Shown here: one piece after another, positions 9,014-17,608 of the stretch
Position numbering within the stretch: position 1 is the first letter of the stretch
Layout of the letters: each line of letters starts with the position of its first letter
Source of the DNA: CAZVRZ01 sp964629965
Lineage (GTDB): Bacteria; Chloroflexota; Anaerolineae; Anaerolineales; UBA4823
DNA: 36,099 bases
NCBI GenBank assembly: GCA_964629965.1
Contig: CAZVRZ010000045.1
Coordinates: 1 to 36,099 of the forward strand
Direction of reading: 5' to 3'
Made by a program: the position numbers and the translations under genes
The notes under the pieces: model-generated
What the model was told of the DNA's origin: nothing
The model's input: the letters and a program-made list of their open reading frames with translations, nothing else
Database searches by the model: none

Positions 9014-10672
9014 ATGAAAAATAAGGTGTATACCCCGTTTTTATGGATGGGTATTTTGATACTCATCGTCAGCTTGGCGTGTGGCCCAACCACCACTACC
9101 CCAACGGTGGCCCCGCCTGTAAAAGAATCTACCCCTGTTCAACAAGTTCAACCTACCAACACGGTAGAGCCAACCCCGGCGCCGCCTACGGATACGCCGG
9201 TGCCTGAGGGCCTGATCTCAAACCTTCAGGATGCAAAAAAAGCGATCATTCAAATCGAGGCTCAAGGTTCTTTTGTTGATCCTGAAGCCGGTTTTCAATA
9301 CAACTCTGCAGGCCGTGGATCGGGATTTATCATCGATCCATCCGGCATTGCGGTAACGAACAACCATGTTGTCACAGGCGCAGCCTTGTTGAAAATATGG
9401 GTGGGTGGCGATACCAGTAAATCCTATAATGCGAAAGTGCTGGGGGTCTCAGAGTGCTCTGACCTGGCTGTTATCGATATCGAGGGCGATGGTTTCCCTT
9501 ACATGGAATGGCATCCGGAGGCAGTGAGCGTAGGGCTCGAAGTATATGCGGCTGGTTTTCCGCTTGGCGACCCCGAATTCACCTTGACCAAAGGTATTGT
9601 GTCGAAAGAAAAAACCAGCGGCGAGACCAGTTGGGCTTCGGTAGACGCCGTGATCGAGCATGATGCCAAGATTAATCCGGGAAATTCAGGCGGACCTTTG
9701 TTGGACGCAAACGGTAAAGTGGTTGGCGTTAATTATGCGGCGTATGCAGCAGCCGATCAATATTTTGCTATTGGAAAGACTGTGGCAATTTCGCTCATCG
9801 ACCAACTTCGCACGGGTAAGGATGTTGACTCGATCGGGGTCAACGGCCAGGCAGTTGTCAGCGATGATGGTTCAATTTCTGGCATCTGGGTTTCCTCGGT
9901 TAAATCGGGCTCGCCTGCAGATAAGTCTGGCCTCAAAGGAGGCGATATTATGACCCTCATGGAAGGCCTGATCCTGGCAACCGATGGCAGCATGTCCCAG
10001 TATTGTGATATTCTGCGCACTCACAACCCCGGTGATACCCTTTCCATCGAAGTTTTACGTTGGCTCACTCAGGAATATATGGCGGGGCAGATCAATGGGC
10101 GTGCGCTGGAAACAACGATGAACCTGGCGAGTGAACTGACTTCGGAAGGCGTGGAGACGAGCAGCACTGATACCAGCGCATATTCTGGCTACCAAACAGT
10201 AACCGATGACTATGGTGCTATACAGGTGAATATTCCGTTGGAATGGGTGGATTTTAATGGGTCTCCCTGGGTCAGTGGAGAAGATGTGATCGGTTCGGGC
10301 ATCAGCGCCGCAGCCGATATCGATGCTTATAATAATACCTGGACTGAGTCTGGGATATTCTTCGGCGTTTCTGATGACCTGGCTCAATTGGGGGGGTATG
10401 TTCAATTGCTGGATATCGTCTCTGAAGATTTCAAGGACTCATGCAAGTATGAAGACCGCACCGATTACGAGGACGAGGTTTACCGCGGTAAATATGATCT
10501 GTTCAGCAACTGCGGGGATGAGGGAACATGGTTTTTCATTCTGACAGCAGTGCCCAAGCAGGACTCAAGCCGTTTCTTGATCTTGCTTGAAATGCTGATT
10601 GCTAAGGATGCTGATCTGGATGCGCTGGATAAGATCTTGGCCAGCTTCGATGTGATCGGCACATTGCCATAA
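9014..10672 (+). CDS. HtrA/DegP-type trypsin-like serine protease lipoprotein
   Basis: A 552-residue protein with ribosome site TGAGGAG. The N-terminus has a lipoprotein signal (LILIVSLAC, lipid on Cys23) and then a Thr/Pro-rich tether to residue 65. The protease domain (about 70-270) shows the triad: His118 in VTNNHVV, Asp150 in CSDLAVIDI and Ser225 in NPGNSGGPLL. A PDZ domain follows (about 285-355, with SGSPADKSGLKGGDIM). The last 160 residues (from YQTVTDDYG) are a separate domain I do not recognise. The role is likely quality control or regulated cleavage at the outer face of the membrane. It follows a sigma/anti-sigma pair but has its own promoter candidate, so it could be a target or a sensor of that pair; this is inference. 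Confidence 0.9.
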   Translation: MKNKVYTPFLWMGILILIVSLACGPTTTTPTVAPPVKESTPVQQVQPTNTVEPTPAPPTDTPVPEGLISNLQDAKKAIIQIEAQGSFVDPEAGFQYNSAGRGSGFIIDPSGIAVTNNHVVTGAALLKIWVGGDTSKSYNAKVLGVSECSDLAVIDIEGDGFPYMEWHPEAVSVGLEVYAAGFPLGDPEFTLTKGIVSKEKTSGETSWASVDAVIEHDAKINPGNSGGPLLDANGKVVGVNYAAYAAADQYFAIGKTVAISLIDQLRTGKDVDSIGVNGQAVVSDDGSISGIWVSSVKSGSPADKSGLKGGDIMTLMEGLILATDGSMSQYCDILRTHNPGDTLSIEVLRWLTQEYMAGQINGRALETTMNLASELTSEGVETSSTDTSAYSGYQTVTDDYGAIQVNIPLEWVDFNGSPWVSGEDVIGSGISAAADIDAYNNTWTESGIFFGVSDDLAQLGGYVQLLDIVSEDFKDSCKYEDRTDYEDEVYRGKYDLFSNCGDEGTWFFILTAVPKQDSSRFLILLEMLIAKDADLDALDKILASFDVIGTLP

Positions 10673-10736
10673 CGTGCTTTGGAGGCTGGCGACCGATCTC
10701 TCCAACGGCCCGTGCGTTTCTTCTTCTGATGAATAT

Positions 10737-10764
10737 ACTGCCGCCAGGCGTGCCTGGCGGCAGT
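10737..10764. terminator. Hairpin between convergent genes, likely bidirectional terminator
   Basis: A 12-bp perfect inverted repeat (ACTGCCGCCAGG / CCTGGCGGCAGT) with a CGTG loop lies between the stop of the HtrA-like gene (10672) and the stop of the PBP gene (10767). The T tracts on either side are weak, so termination may be imperfect or Rho-assisted. Confidence 0.6.
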
Positions 10765-10766
10765 TA

Positions 10767-13625
10767 TCACTTAACTGTGAAGGTGATGCTGGCGGCGCTT
10801 TGATTACCGGCTAAATCGACGGCCGTTACCAGCAGGGTGTGCACGCCTAATTTCATTGGCCACGAGATGTTGAATGGAGCCTGGGTCAAAGATGCAATCG
10901 GCTGACCACCGATCGAAAAGATGACGCTGGCAAGCTCCAGATCATCACTGGCGCTTGCTTGCAACACCACAACCTTATCCCGGTCAAATTCATAACTCTG
11001 CCTGTCGCCCGGGTTTAAAATCATCACTTCAGGCGGCTGGTTATCGATCGAAACCTGAATGATGCTATTTTCGACGCGCTGGTCAGCGCGTACAACCAGC
11101 AGTTGGACGGCATAAAGGCCGTTAAGCTCCTGGGTGTCCCATATTCCCAACAAGCCATTGGTAACCGGTGTGTGGATATCTTTGCCGATTTGAAGCCATT
11201 CTTGGGGATTCAGCCCCCGGCCAACTTGCAATCGGTAAAAAGAGAAGTTTGCACTGTTGGCGCTGCCAGTGAACCTGAGTTTTCCAGAGACGTGGGCAAA
11301 CATAGCCGGGCTGGAAATGTTCGCATGGGGAGATGGATTCGGGGGCGCATAAATCACATCATAACTATCGGGTGGCATGGGTAGCCCTGCTTTCTCAGCC
11401 CACTCGGCTGCTTCCGGCGGAACGACCAGGTAAACGCGCTCATCAATCAGCTCGGGAGGGGTAAAAACGGTTGCCAGCCGTCCAGTTTCCCGGTTGACCT
11501 GAAAGATGCGATACAGGTTGTCGAGCTGTGTTGGTTCACTGCCAGATAGAAACACTTCCGTAACAATTGTTGGGCAATGGATGGTGGCTAACAAACCGGA
11601 TGGATCGCATACTTCAACGAAATTCACTTTGGCTGGAGCAACAAATTCTTCGGCGGCTTTATTCTGGTTGGTATACTGGATCAACGCGCGCCAGATGGTG
11701 GCGGCAGTTTCGGGGGGAAGGGGAACTGCCGGAGTTTGCTCTGTTTGCGCCATCCAGGCGCTGATAACGATCTGGGGGGTATAGCCGACTGTCCAGGTGT
11801 CTTGTCCAGCCATGGACGAACCCATTTTAGCGCCTGCGGAGCGGCCTATTTCTAAGAGATTGGGGTGTCCAAGGCTGGGCCACCTGGATACTTCATCACT
11901 CAATAGATGGTTCATCAAATAAGCCAATTGAGGGCTTAATACAGAGCGCGCATCAGGATTTGACCAATCTAAAAAGATCTGATGGTCGATCGTCTCAACT
12001 CGTATCAGGGCGGCGGAGATGAACTTGCTTTCTTCTGGTTCCGTTGCGGGAAGAGTCTGCCCAGCCTGAATTCCCTGATTAGCAAAAATGCCGTAGGCCT
12101 GGGTTAATTCAAGCAGAGTAGTTTCTCCCTCTTCCAATATGGATGATTGAAATCCGTTTGCTGCGCTCTGTTCGGCCAATGTAACCATCCCCATCTGCCT
12201 GGCTGTGTGGATGATATTATCTATACCGATCTGTTGGATGAGTTGGCGCGCTGGCCCCAGGTAATCGTTGTTGAATGCCGTTCGTAGACGAACAGGTCCG
12301 TGGTAGGTTACGTTGTTGGAGATGGTTATTTCTTGCGCTAGAGAAGGAATATCCCAATACAGTGAGGCCGGGCTTAAACCACGGGTGAAAGCGGTTAGAT
12401 AAACGAAAGGGGTCAACGCTGTGCCGGCAGGTCTCCCTGGGGCGGCGGCAGGGTTCAGACCGGGCGTGTCTTTTCCTGTCATAGCCAGGATTTGTCCCCG
12501 GCCTGGGTCTAAAATGATTGCAGCGGCTTCCAGGCCTGTAAAACTTTGGCTGGACAGCGCCAGTGTGGGAAGCAGGCGCGCAGCGGCGCAGTTTTCTGTC
12601 AAGTCTGAGGGCGATGATGCCAGTTGACTTTCGAGACGCCGGATTTGTTCTACAACAGCGCAGTTTGTCTGTTCTTGGAGCTCGAAATCCAGGGTCGTGA
12701 TGATGCTCCATCCGCCACGCGAAACACGCTCTATTGGAAAAAATGCTCCCAACTGTTCCAAGGCGAGGTTGGTGAAGGCAGGCGCGATAGTTGCCTGTGG
12801 CACAACTGGGCGGAGATCTAATTCTTCGCTAAGCGCCTGGATGGCATCATCTGCTGTAATGCGACCTTGAGCCAGCATGGTTTGGATCACGGCCCGTTGG
12901 CGTTCGATCACTAGTGAGGTGGCCTCCAGCGGGCTGATATCGGGCGCCTGCGCTGCTGCCGCAATCAGGGCTGCTTCTGCTAAATCGATATTCATAATCG
13001 ATTTTCCGAAATATACTCTTGCAGCCGCATCGGCTCCGTAGATCCAATGACCGTATTCAGTCGAGTTCAGGTACCATTCCAGTATTTTTTCATGCCCATA
13101 ATACGATGTGACCTGTGCCGCTAATAGGCGTTCGCGCAAGTTGCGTTGTAAGCCGGGCGGTTCATATTGCATGATCTGTTCAAAAACCAGTCTTTGCGCC
13201 AGGGTTGGGTGTCGTCCATCACCCAATCCTGCCAGTGCCGCGCCTGAACCTTCCCAAAAAGAGGGATCAACTGAGGCCAGGGTGGCTTGCGTGAGATAGT
13301 CGGGGATATCTTCTAAGGGAATATACCGGTGATCTCTTGCAGCCGGGTTTTCCATGATCAGGATAAGATGGCTGCCTGTTCTATCATAGAGTTTGCTGGG
13401 CTGGCGTTGTAAACCGGTTTCTGGATCTAACAGGGCAGGCAGCGCTTCGATCGCCGGCAAATCTTTTACAATAGTGATATACAAGAATAGGGCTACCAGC
13501 GCCAGGATGGCGGTGACCAGGCTGACCAATAGGCCAAATCCCAGCCCAGCATGCAGCTTGGGTGAATGGCTTTCCTGTTGGCGGCGCAGCCGGCGCTTCT
13601 GGATGAGCATTGGCACCAGGGGCAT
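10767..13625 (-). CDS. Penicillin-binding protein 1A/PbpC-like pseudoenzyme with degenerate active sites
   Basis: A 952-residue protein with the layout of a class A PBP: cytosolic tail, one transmembrane helix (about residues 28-52), GT51 glycosyltransferase domain (about 75-265), transpeptidase domain (about 290-640) and a C-terminal Ig-like domain (last 90 residues) as in PbpC. The framework is clear (KILEWYLNSTEYG, AARVYFGK, PFVYLTAFTRG, DTWTVGYTP), but key residues are missing. The GT51 catalytic Glu of the usual ED-x-x-F is Val119. The usual GGSTITQQ is RHPTLAQR. The transpeptidase SxxK is TALT (402-405), SxN is DYL (454-456) and KTG is KMG (600-602). It is probably a non-catalytic scaffold or glycan/lipid II-binding protein. 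It is the last gene of the ssb-recN operon, starting 7 bases after recN. Confidence 0.85.
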   Translation of the reverse strand: MPLVPMLIQKRRLRRQQESHSPKLHAGLGFGLLVSLVTAILALVALFLYITIVKDLPAIEALPALLDPETGLQRQPSKLYDRTGSHLILIMENPAARDHRYIPLEDIPDYLTQATLASVDPSFWEGSGAALAGLGDGRHPTLAQRLVFEQIMQYEPPGLQRNLRERLLAAQVTSYYGHEKILEWYLNSTEYGHWIYGADAAARVYFGKSIMNIDLAEAALIAAAAQAPDISPLEATSLVIERQRAVIQTMLAQGRITADDAIQALSEELDLRPVVPQATIAPAFTNLALEQLGAFFPIERVSRGGWSIITTLDFELQEQTNCAVVEQIRRLESQLASSPSDLTENCAAARLLPTLALSSQSFTGLEAAAIILDPGRGQILAMTGKDTPGLNPAAAPGRPAGTALTPFVYLTAFTRGLSPASLYWDIPSLAQEITISNNVTYHGPVRLRTAFNNDYLGPARQLIQQIGIDNIIHTARQMGMVTLAEQSAANGFQSSILEEGETTLLELTQAYGIFANQGIQAGQTLPATEPEESKFISAALIRVETIDHQIFLDWSNPDARSVLSPQLAYLMNHLLSDEVSRWPSLGHPNLLEIGRSAGAKMGSSMAGQDTWTVGYTPQIVISAWMAQTEQTPAVPLPPETAATIWRALIQYTNQNKAAEEFVAPAKVNFVEVCDPSGLLATIHCPTIVTEVFLSGSEPTQLDNLYRIFQVNRETGRLATVFTPPELIDERVYLVVPPEAAEWAEKAGLPMPPDSYDVIYAPPNPSPHANISSPAMFAHVSGKLRFTGSANSANFSFYRLQVGRGLNPQEWLQIGKDIHTPVTNGLLGIWDTQELNGLYAVQLLVVRADQRVENSIIQVSIDNQPPEVMILNPGDRQSYEFDRDKVVVLQASASDDLELASVIFSIGGQPIASLTQAPFNISWPMKLGVHTLLVTAVDLAGNQSAASITFTVK

Positions 13626-13632
13626 ACGACCT

Positions 13633-15372
13633 CTATTGGCGGGTGGTATCTTTTACGGAATTTAACAGTTCCAAAGCAGATTTCCGGGTTCCCTCGGTAA
13701 TTTCTCCCATCATTTGCGCCAACTCCAGGTAGCGGTTTGCCTCGTTGAGCTCTTCCACGTGCGTAGATGTGCGCCCATCTTGGAGGGCCTTGTGAACTTT
13801 TAGATGTTGTTGTCCAAAGGCTGCCAGTTGTGGTAAATGGGTGACACATAAGACTTGGTGCTGTCGGGCCAGGTCCCATAATTTTTTACCGACAACATTT
13901 CCCACTCTGCCGCCAATTCCCTGGTCTATTTCATCAAAGATCAGTGTGGGCACCTGATCGGCTACTGCCAGCACATTTTTGATTGCCAGCATCAGGCGAG
14001 AGGTTTCACCGCCGGAGGCCACTTTTACCAACGGCTTGAGGCCTTCTCCTGGATTTGGGGCGACCAGGAATTCTACCTGTTCGTATCCGGTAGCATCATA
14101 GGCCACCCGGCTACCATCTTCTAACAGCAAACCTTGGGCATCGGCGCGAGTTTGAAAGGATACTTTGAACCTGGCTCCTCCCATGCTTAAATGGGTCAAC
14201 TCTTCTTCCAGCGCTTTTTCCAGTCTTGCTGCAGCTTCCTGGCGTAAGCGTGAGAGTTCTGCACCTTGCACTGCAAGATGGCCTAAGAGAGCTCTGGCTT
14301 CTTTCTCTAATTCTTGAATATTTTCTTCGACATGGGTGATGGCATCCAGCTCTGTGTGTGCTTTTTCTGCAAAGGTCAATATGTCTTGGATAGATGCGCC
14401 GCCCGGCTTGCCATATTTGCGCTTCAGGGTGTGGAGGAGATTTAATCGTTCTTCAACCTGATCCAGGCGTTTGGGGTTGAATTCTATTCCATCAAGATAT
14501 TCTCTTAACGTGCGGATCAGGTCGCTGAGATTGAAGAAGATATTCTGAGCTTGCTCGTCCAGTGGGGCTTGAGATGCATCTAGCTTTGCCAGGCCAGAAA
14601 TTGCTCGGACCACCTGTCCTAACAGATCACTGGCTGCCGGTGATTCGGGCGAGCCTTCATCCAGGATTTGCAAGGCTTCTTGAGATAGCGAAGCAAGCCC
14701 CTCGGCGTTTGCCAAGCGGTTTCTCTCCTCGACCAAAATTTCTTCTTCTCCTGGTTTTAAGCGGGCTGACTCGATCTCGTTTATCTGGAAAGTCAGCATA
14801 TCTATCCGGCGAGCCGCTTCGCTTTCGATTTCTCGCAATTTTGCCAGATCGCGTTGGATGTCCTGTAACCTGCGATAAGTCTTCGTATATTCTCCCAACT
14901 GAGGCTCGCTGCCTGCAAAGCTATCCAGCATAGCCAGATGCTGCCGAACCCTTAGCAGTGAGAGGTGCTCGGATTGTCCATGGACATCAACCAGGTATTC
15001 TCCAACCTGTTTTAGTAGATTTACGTTTACGATGCGACCGTTGATCCGCGCAATACTGCGCCCATTTGCTTTGATTTCTCGACTCAATACGATCACATCA
15101 GGATCGTCCATAAGCTCTTCTGGTTTTAACAACGCCAACACGTTCTCTCGCGATGTGCCCGGCAGCTTAAAACTGGCCTGGATGCTGGCTTGTTCTTCGC
15201 CGGTACGCACCATGGTAGCATCCACCCGGCTACCAAGAAGCGCTTCCACGGCATCGATAATGATCGATTTCCCTGCGCCAGTTTCGCCCGTAAAGGTGAT
15301 CAGCCCGGGCGAGAAATTTAACTCAAGTTGATCAATAATTGCAAAGTTTTGAATATGTAGATCGAGAATCAT
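13633..15372 (-). CDS. recN: DNA repair protein RecN
   Basis: A 579-residue SMC-like ATPase of double-strand break repair. The Walker A motif (GETGAGKS, residues 29-36) sits near the N-terminus after LHIQNFAIID. The ABC signature (ASGGETSRLMLAIKNVL) and Walker B (TLIFDEIDQGIGG) are in the C-terminal lobe. A central coiled coil (about residues 150-380) is rich in Glu/Leu heptads. Length fits the family. It starts 7 bases after the zinc-ribbon membrane gene and is followed 7 bases later by the PBP-like gene. The pairing of nadK and recN is common in bacteria; here the pair is embedded in a longer operon headed by ssb. Confidence 0.97.
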   Translation of the reverse strand: MILDLHIQNFAIIDQLELNFSPGLITFTGETGAGKSIIIDAVEALLGSRVDATMVRTGEEQASIQASFKLPGTSRENVLALLKPEELMDDPDVIVLSREIKANGRSIARINGRIVNVNLLKQVGEYLVDVHGQSEHLSLLRVRQHLAMLDSFAGSEPQLGEYTKTYRRLQDIQRDLAKLREIESEAARRIDMLTFQINEIESARLKPGEEEILVEERNRLANAEGLASLSQEALQILDEGSPESPAASDLLGQVVRAISGLAKLDASQAPLDEQAQNIFFNLSDLIRTLREYLDGIEFNPKRLDQVEERLNLLHTLKRKYGKPGGASIQDILTFAEKAHTELDAITHVEENIQELEKEARALLGHLAVQGAELSRLRQEAAARLEKALEEELTHLSMGGARFKVSFQTRADAQGLLLEDGSRVAYDATGYEQVEFLVAPNPGEGLKPLVKVASGGETSRLMLAIKNVLAVADQVPTLIFDEIDQGIGGRVGNVVGKKLWDLARQHQVLCVTHLPQLAAFGQQHLKVHKALQDGRTSTHVEELNEANRYLELAQMMGEITEGTRKSALELLNSVKDTTRQ

Positions 15373-15379
15373 AGAAGGG

Positions 15380-15922
15380 TTACACCTTAATATCTTTGCC
15401 GGATAATCGGTAATATGCTGTTGAGGTTGTCAGGAACAAGTAGATGCCATTCATGATAATCGGATACATTCCAGATAATCCTTGCGCTCCGTATTGTGTG
15501 ATCGAAAAAATCCCTGTGAAAAGCGCCCACAAAAAAGCGGGCGCACATCCTGCCAGCGTAGCAATCACTACCACACGTGAGAGATTCACCGCACGACGTT
15601 TCCGCGCCAGGAAACGCACGCTTTCTCCAATGATCATGCCGGCGATCGGTGAAAGGAAGATCACCAATAGAAAGAATCGCGGTATGAAGAGACTTCCTAG
15701 CAATGCCAGGAAAAAGGCGGCCGGCACCGCCAAGAGATAATCTTGCCACCTGGCTGTATCGAAAATCTTCTTTTGGCCACGGATGCATTCTTTACAGCGA
15801 TATCCTGTGGGAGTGGGTACTGCGCATTTGGTGCAGATGAGCTTCTCACAGCGATTACAGCGCAGGTTCGTTTCTACTTGAGGGTGATTCGCGCAGGTTT
15901 GGGTTGGGTAAGAATCGGTCAT
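15380..15922 (-). CDS. Zinc-ribbon/B-box-like membrane protein
   Basis: A 180-residue protein. Its first 48 residues hold a Cys/His-rich module (CANHPQVETNLRCNRCEKLIC, then KCAVP, YRCKEC) that resembles a B-box-type zinc-binding fold. A basic linker (RGQKKIF) leads to four likely transmembrane helices (LLAVPAAFFLALLGSLF, FFLLVIFLSPIAGMIIG, VVVIATLAGCAPAFLWALF, GMYPIIMNGIYLFLTT). This combination is seen in several uncharacterised bacterial families, some of which continue into rhomboid domains; no rhomboid GxSx motif is present here. It sits between nadK (11 bases) and recN (7 bases). Function unknown. Confidence 0.75.
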   Translation of the reverse strand: MTDSYPTQTCANHPQVETNLRCNRCEKLICTKCAVPTPTGYRCKECIRGQKKIFDTARWQDYLLAVPAAFFLALLGSLFIPRFFLLVIFLSPIAGMIIGESVRFLARKRRAVNLSRVVVIATLAGCAPAFLWALFTGIFSITQYGAQGLSGMYPIIMNGIYLFLTTSTAYYRLSGKDIKV

Positions 15923-15933
15923 GACTGAAACCC

Positions 15934-16791
15934 TTAGTTAGAATCATGTCCCATATGAGGAGTCAGGTTGCGGTAGAAATAGCCTGGATCTTGGAATCGC
16001 ACGAATTGGACGGTGTGGTCGCTGGCGCGCACATCAACCCGATCGTTATCTGTCAAGCCGATGGGTACCTGTCCATCCACGCTGAATACTGCCTGGTGAT
16101 CTGTACTAACTGTGATGGTTACAGATGATCCTTCAGCCAACACAATTGCTCGATCTAGCGACAAGTGTGGGGCAACCGGAACCAAAAGGATATTACGCAA
16201 CTCTGGCGGTAGAACGGGCCCGCCGGCAGCCAGCGCATATGCCGTAGAGCCGGTAGGAGTTGAAGCGATCAAACCATCCGCCACATACGTTGTCAAGTAA
16301 TATCCGTCCACCGTAGCAGTGAGACGAATCGGACGCACGATCTGTCCCCGGCTGATGGCGACTTCATTTAGCACTTCCCAAGTTCCCAGTTTTTGTTCCG
16401 ATCGCCATTGTTCCGCTAAGATCAACATCCGGTGTTCTAGCCAATACTCACCCCGGAGAAGCCGGGGTACGAAATCGTTTAGCTGATGTTGGCGGATCTC
16501 CATCAGGAAACCAAGATGCCCCAGGTTGACACCCAACACAGGGACATTATGAATGGCAGCCAGGCGGCCCGCCCGCAGCATTGTGCCATCGCCTCCCAAG
16601 GCGATCAGGAGGTCGAATTCTTGCTGCTTGACGCGTTGGCTCAATTCAATATTGTTCAGGTAGCCATAAGCGGCGCTGGCATGATGCTCTTCAAACATAC
16701 CGGCGATCTTTGCTGCTTCATCATAGGCCCCTTGTAGCTTGGGATGCGCCAGAATGGCTACTCGAGAGATTGTTTTTGCTTGCGTGGGCAT
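15934..16791 (-). CDS. nadK: NAD kinase
   Basis: A 285-residue ATP-NAD kinase that makes NADP+. The GGDGT motif (residues 66-70, catalytic Asp68) is followed by NLGHLGFL and by TPTGSTAYALAAGGPVL, the NAD-binding segment. Length fits the bacterial family. The start is 18 bases after the stop of the Cas4-like C-terminal piece. A TATAAT lies 6 bases before the ATG but without a recognisable -35, so an internal promoter is possible but weak; an AGGA about 12 bases upstream is a poor ribosome site. It is followed by the zinc-ribbon membrane gene and recN. Confidence 0.97.
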   Translation of the reverse strand: MPTQAKTISRVAILAHPKLQGAYDEAAKIAGMFEEHHASAAYGYLNNIELSQRVKQQEFDLLIALGGDGTMLRAGRLAAIHNVPVLGVNLGHLGFLMEIRQHQLNDFVPRLLRGEYWLEHRMLILAEQWRSEQKLGTWEVLNEVAISRGQIVRPIRLTATVDGYYLTTYVADGLIASTPTGSTAYALAAGGPVLPPELRNILLVPVAPHLSLDRAIVLAEGSSVTITVSTDHQAVFSVDGQVPIGLTDNDRVDVRASDHTVQFVRFQDPGYFYRNLTPHMGHDSN

Positions 16792-16809
16792 GCGTTTATT
16801 ATATCCTGA

Positions 16810-17343
16810 TTACGAAGGGGTCATGGCTTGATCGCATACTTTGCGAAAGCCACAGCCTTTGCAGCGTGCAGACGAGTCGTGTGAACGGGGCGGTTCCTTG
16901 CGTCGAATGCTGTGTTGTATCTCGCCGATTACTGCGAGCACAGCCTCTTCCAGTTCTGGCGTGAAGTCTATGGCGAAGGTTTTGCCGTTTTGAGTTCCAT
17001 CATGATAATGTAGGATGCCATAAGGAGGTCGTTGGTCATAAACCCTCTCGATCAGAATGCAGTAGGCTGCCAATTGATAGATGTGTGAGTCAAAAGGGAT
17101 CTTGTCTGAGCGAGAAGATTTTACCTCGACAGGGATGATCTGATCGTTGTGCTCGATGATGTAATCTGGTTTTCCTGTCAACCCGATATCCTGATCATAT
17201 AAGGCCTTTTCGGCGGGTTTCCAGTGGTTAGTATCCATATATATGATACGCCCGCCAGGCAACCCGGCTGCATTGCGCTGCCGGTTCGATTGCCACAAAA
17301 GAAGCAAAGCGAGGATGAAACAGAAAATTGCCAGGTAGACCAT
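16810..17343 (-). CDS. Cas4/RecB-type nuclease, C-terminal catalytic piece with N-terminal membrane helix
   Basis: About 177 residues from the ATG at 17343, chosen because a hydrophobic helix (MVYLAIFCFILALLLLW) begins exactly there; the upstream in-frame extension is not hydrophobic and overlaps the preceding gene. The soluble part has the PD-(D/E)xK core: Asp60 in GLTGKPDYI, Glu73 and Lys75 in PVEVKSS, and the QxxxY motif (Gln90/Tyr94). The C-terminal cysteines C161, C164 and C170 match the three distal Fe-S ligands of Cas4. The missing N-terminal Cys and His are in the gene 22 bases upstream. Either the nuclease is made of two membrane-anchored chains, or a one-base frameshift split a single gene with a membrane hairpin. 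The ribosome site is weak (GCGGAA). No cas genes or repeats lie nearby. Confidence 0.78.
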   Translation of the reverse strand: MVYLAIFCFILALLLLWQSNRQRNAAGLPGGRIIYMDTNHWKPAEKALYDQDIGLTGKPDYIIEHNDQIIPVEVKSSRSDKIPFDSHIYQLAAYCILIERVYDQRPPYGILHYHDGTQNGKTFAIDFTPELEEAVLAVIGEIQHSIRRKEPPRSHDSSARCKGCGFRKVCDQAMTPS

Positions 17344-17365
17344 AATGGTGTGTTCCGCTTGCAGG

Positions 17366-17608
17366 TTATATTGCCAGGAACGAACGCGTGAGAGCGATGG
17401 CAAGCAACACGATAGCCAGGATGAATAGTCCAATGGCAATCAGCCGGATACAACCGCTGGTTATCACCCGGTAACCATGTTGTTCGTGTAACTCGCTGCC
17501 GCTGGAAAGCTCAGCAGCATTTTCTGTTTCAATGCCCTGTTGCTGATACCACCAGGCCCTCTGACAATACAAAAATGCGCCGATTTCTGAGGCGCGCACG
17601 ATCCTCAT
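17366..17608 (-). CDS. Cas4-like N-terminal piece with C-terminal membrane helix
   Basis: An 80-residue protein. Its first 45 residues match the start of Cas4-type nucleases: ASEIGAFLYCQRAWWYQQQG with Cys15 as the first Fe-S ligand, then GSELHEQHG with His41 in the G-x-x-x-H metal motif. The rest is one hydrophobic helix (CIRLIAIGLFILAIVLLAIALT) and a short tail. Its ATG follows the translin-like stop codon with no spacer, which suggests translational coupling. The remaining catalytic residues (D, ExK, QxxxY, CxxC...C) are in the next gene. In the complex both helices would form a hairpin that places both soluble halves on the cytosolic side. A frameshift in one ancestral gene is the alternative. 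Confidence 0.72.
   Translation of the reverse strand: MRIVRASEIGAFLYCQRAWWYQQQGIETENAAELSSGSELHEQHGYRVITSGCIRLIAIGLFILAIVLLAIALTRSFLAI

Noticed and set aside
10679..10705. TTGGAG/CTCCAA inverted repeat right after the HtrA-like gene as a terminator
   Set aside because: Only 6 bp with a 15-base loop and no T tract; the 12-bp hairpin at 10737-10764 is far stronger.
16798..16803. Internal leaderless promoter for nadK
   Set aside because: TATAAT is perfect, but there is no -35 or extended -10, and the gene is 18 bases behind the previous one in a compact operon.
16810..17608. Part of a CRISPR-Cas locus, suggested by the Cas4-like residues
   Set aside because: No direct repeats and no cas1, cas2 or effector genes occur in the window. 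Cas4-like nucleases are also found outside CRISPR loci.
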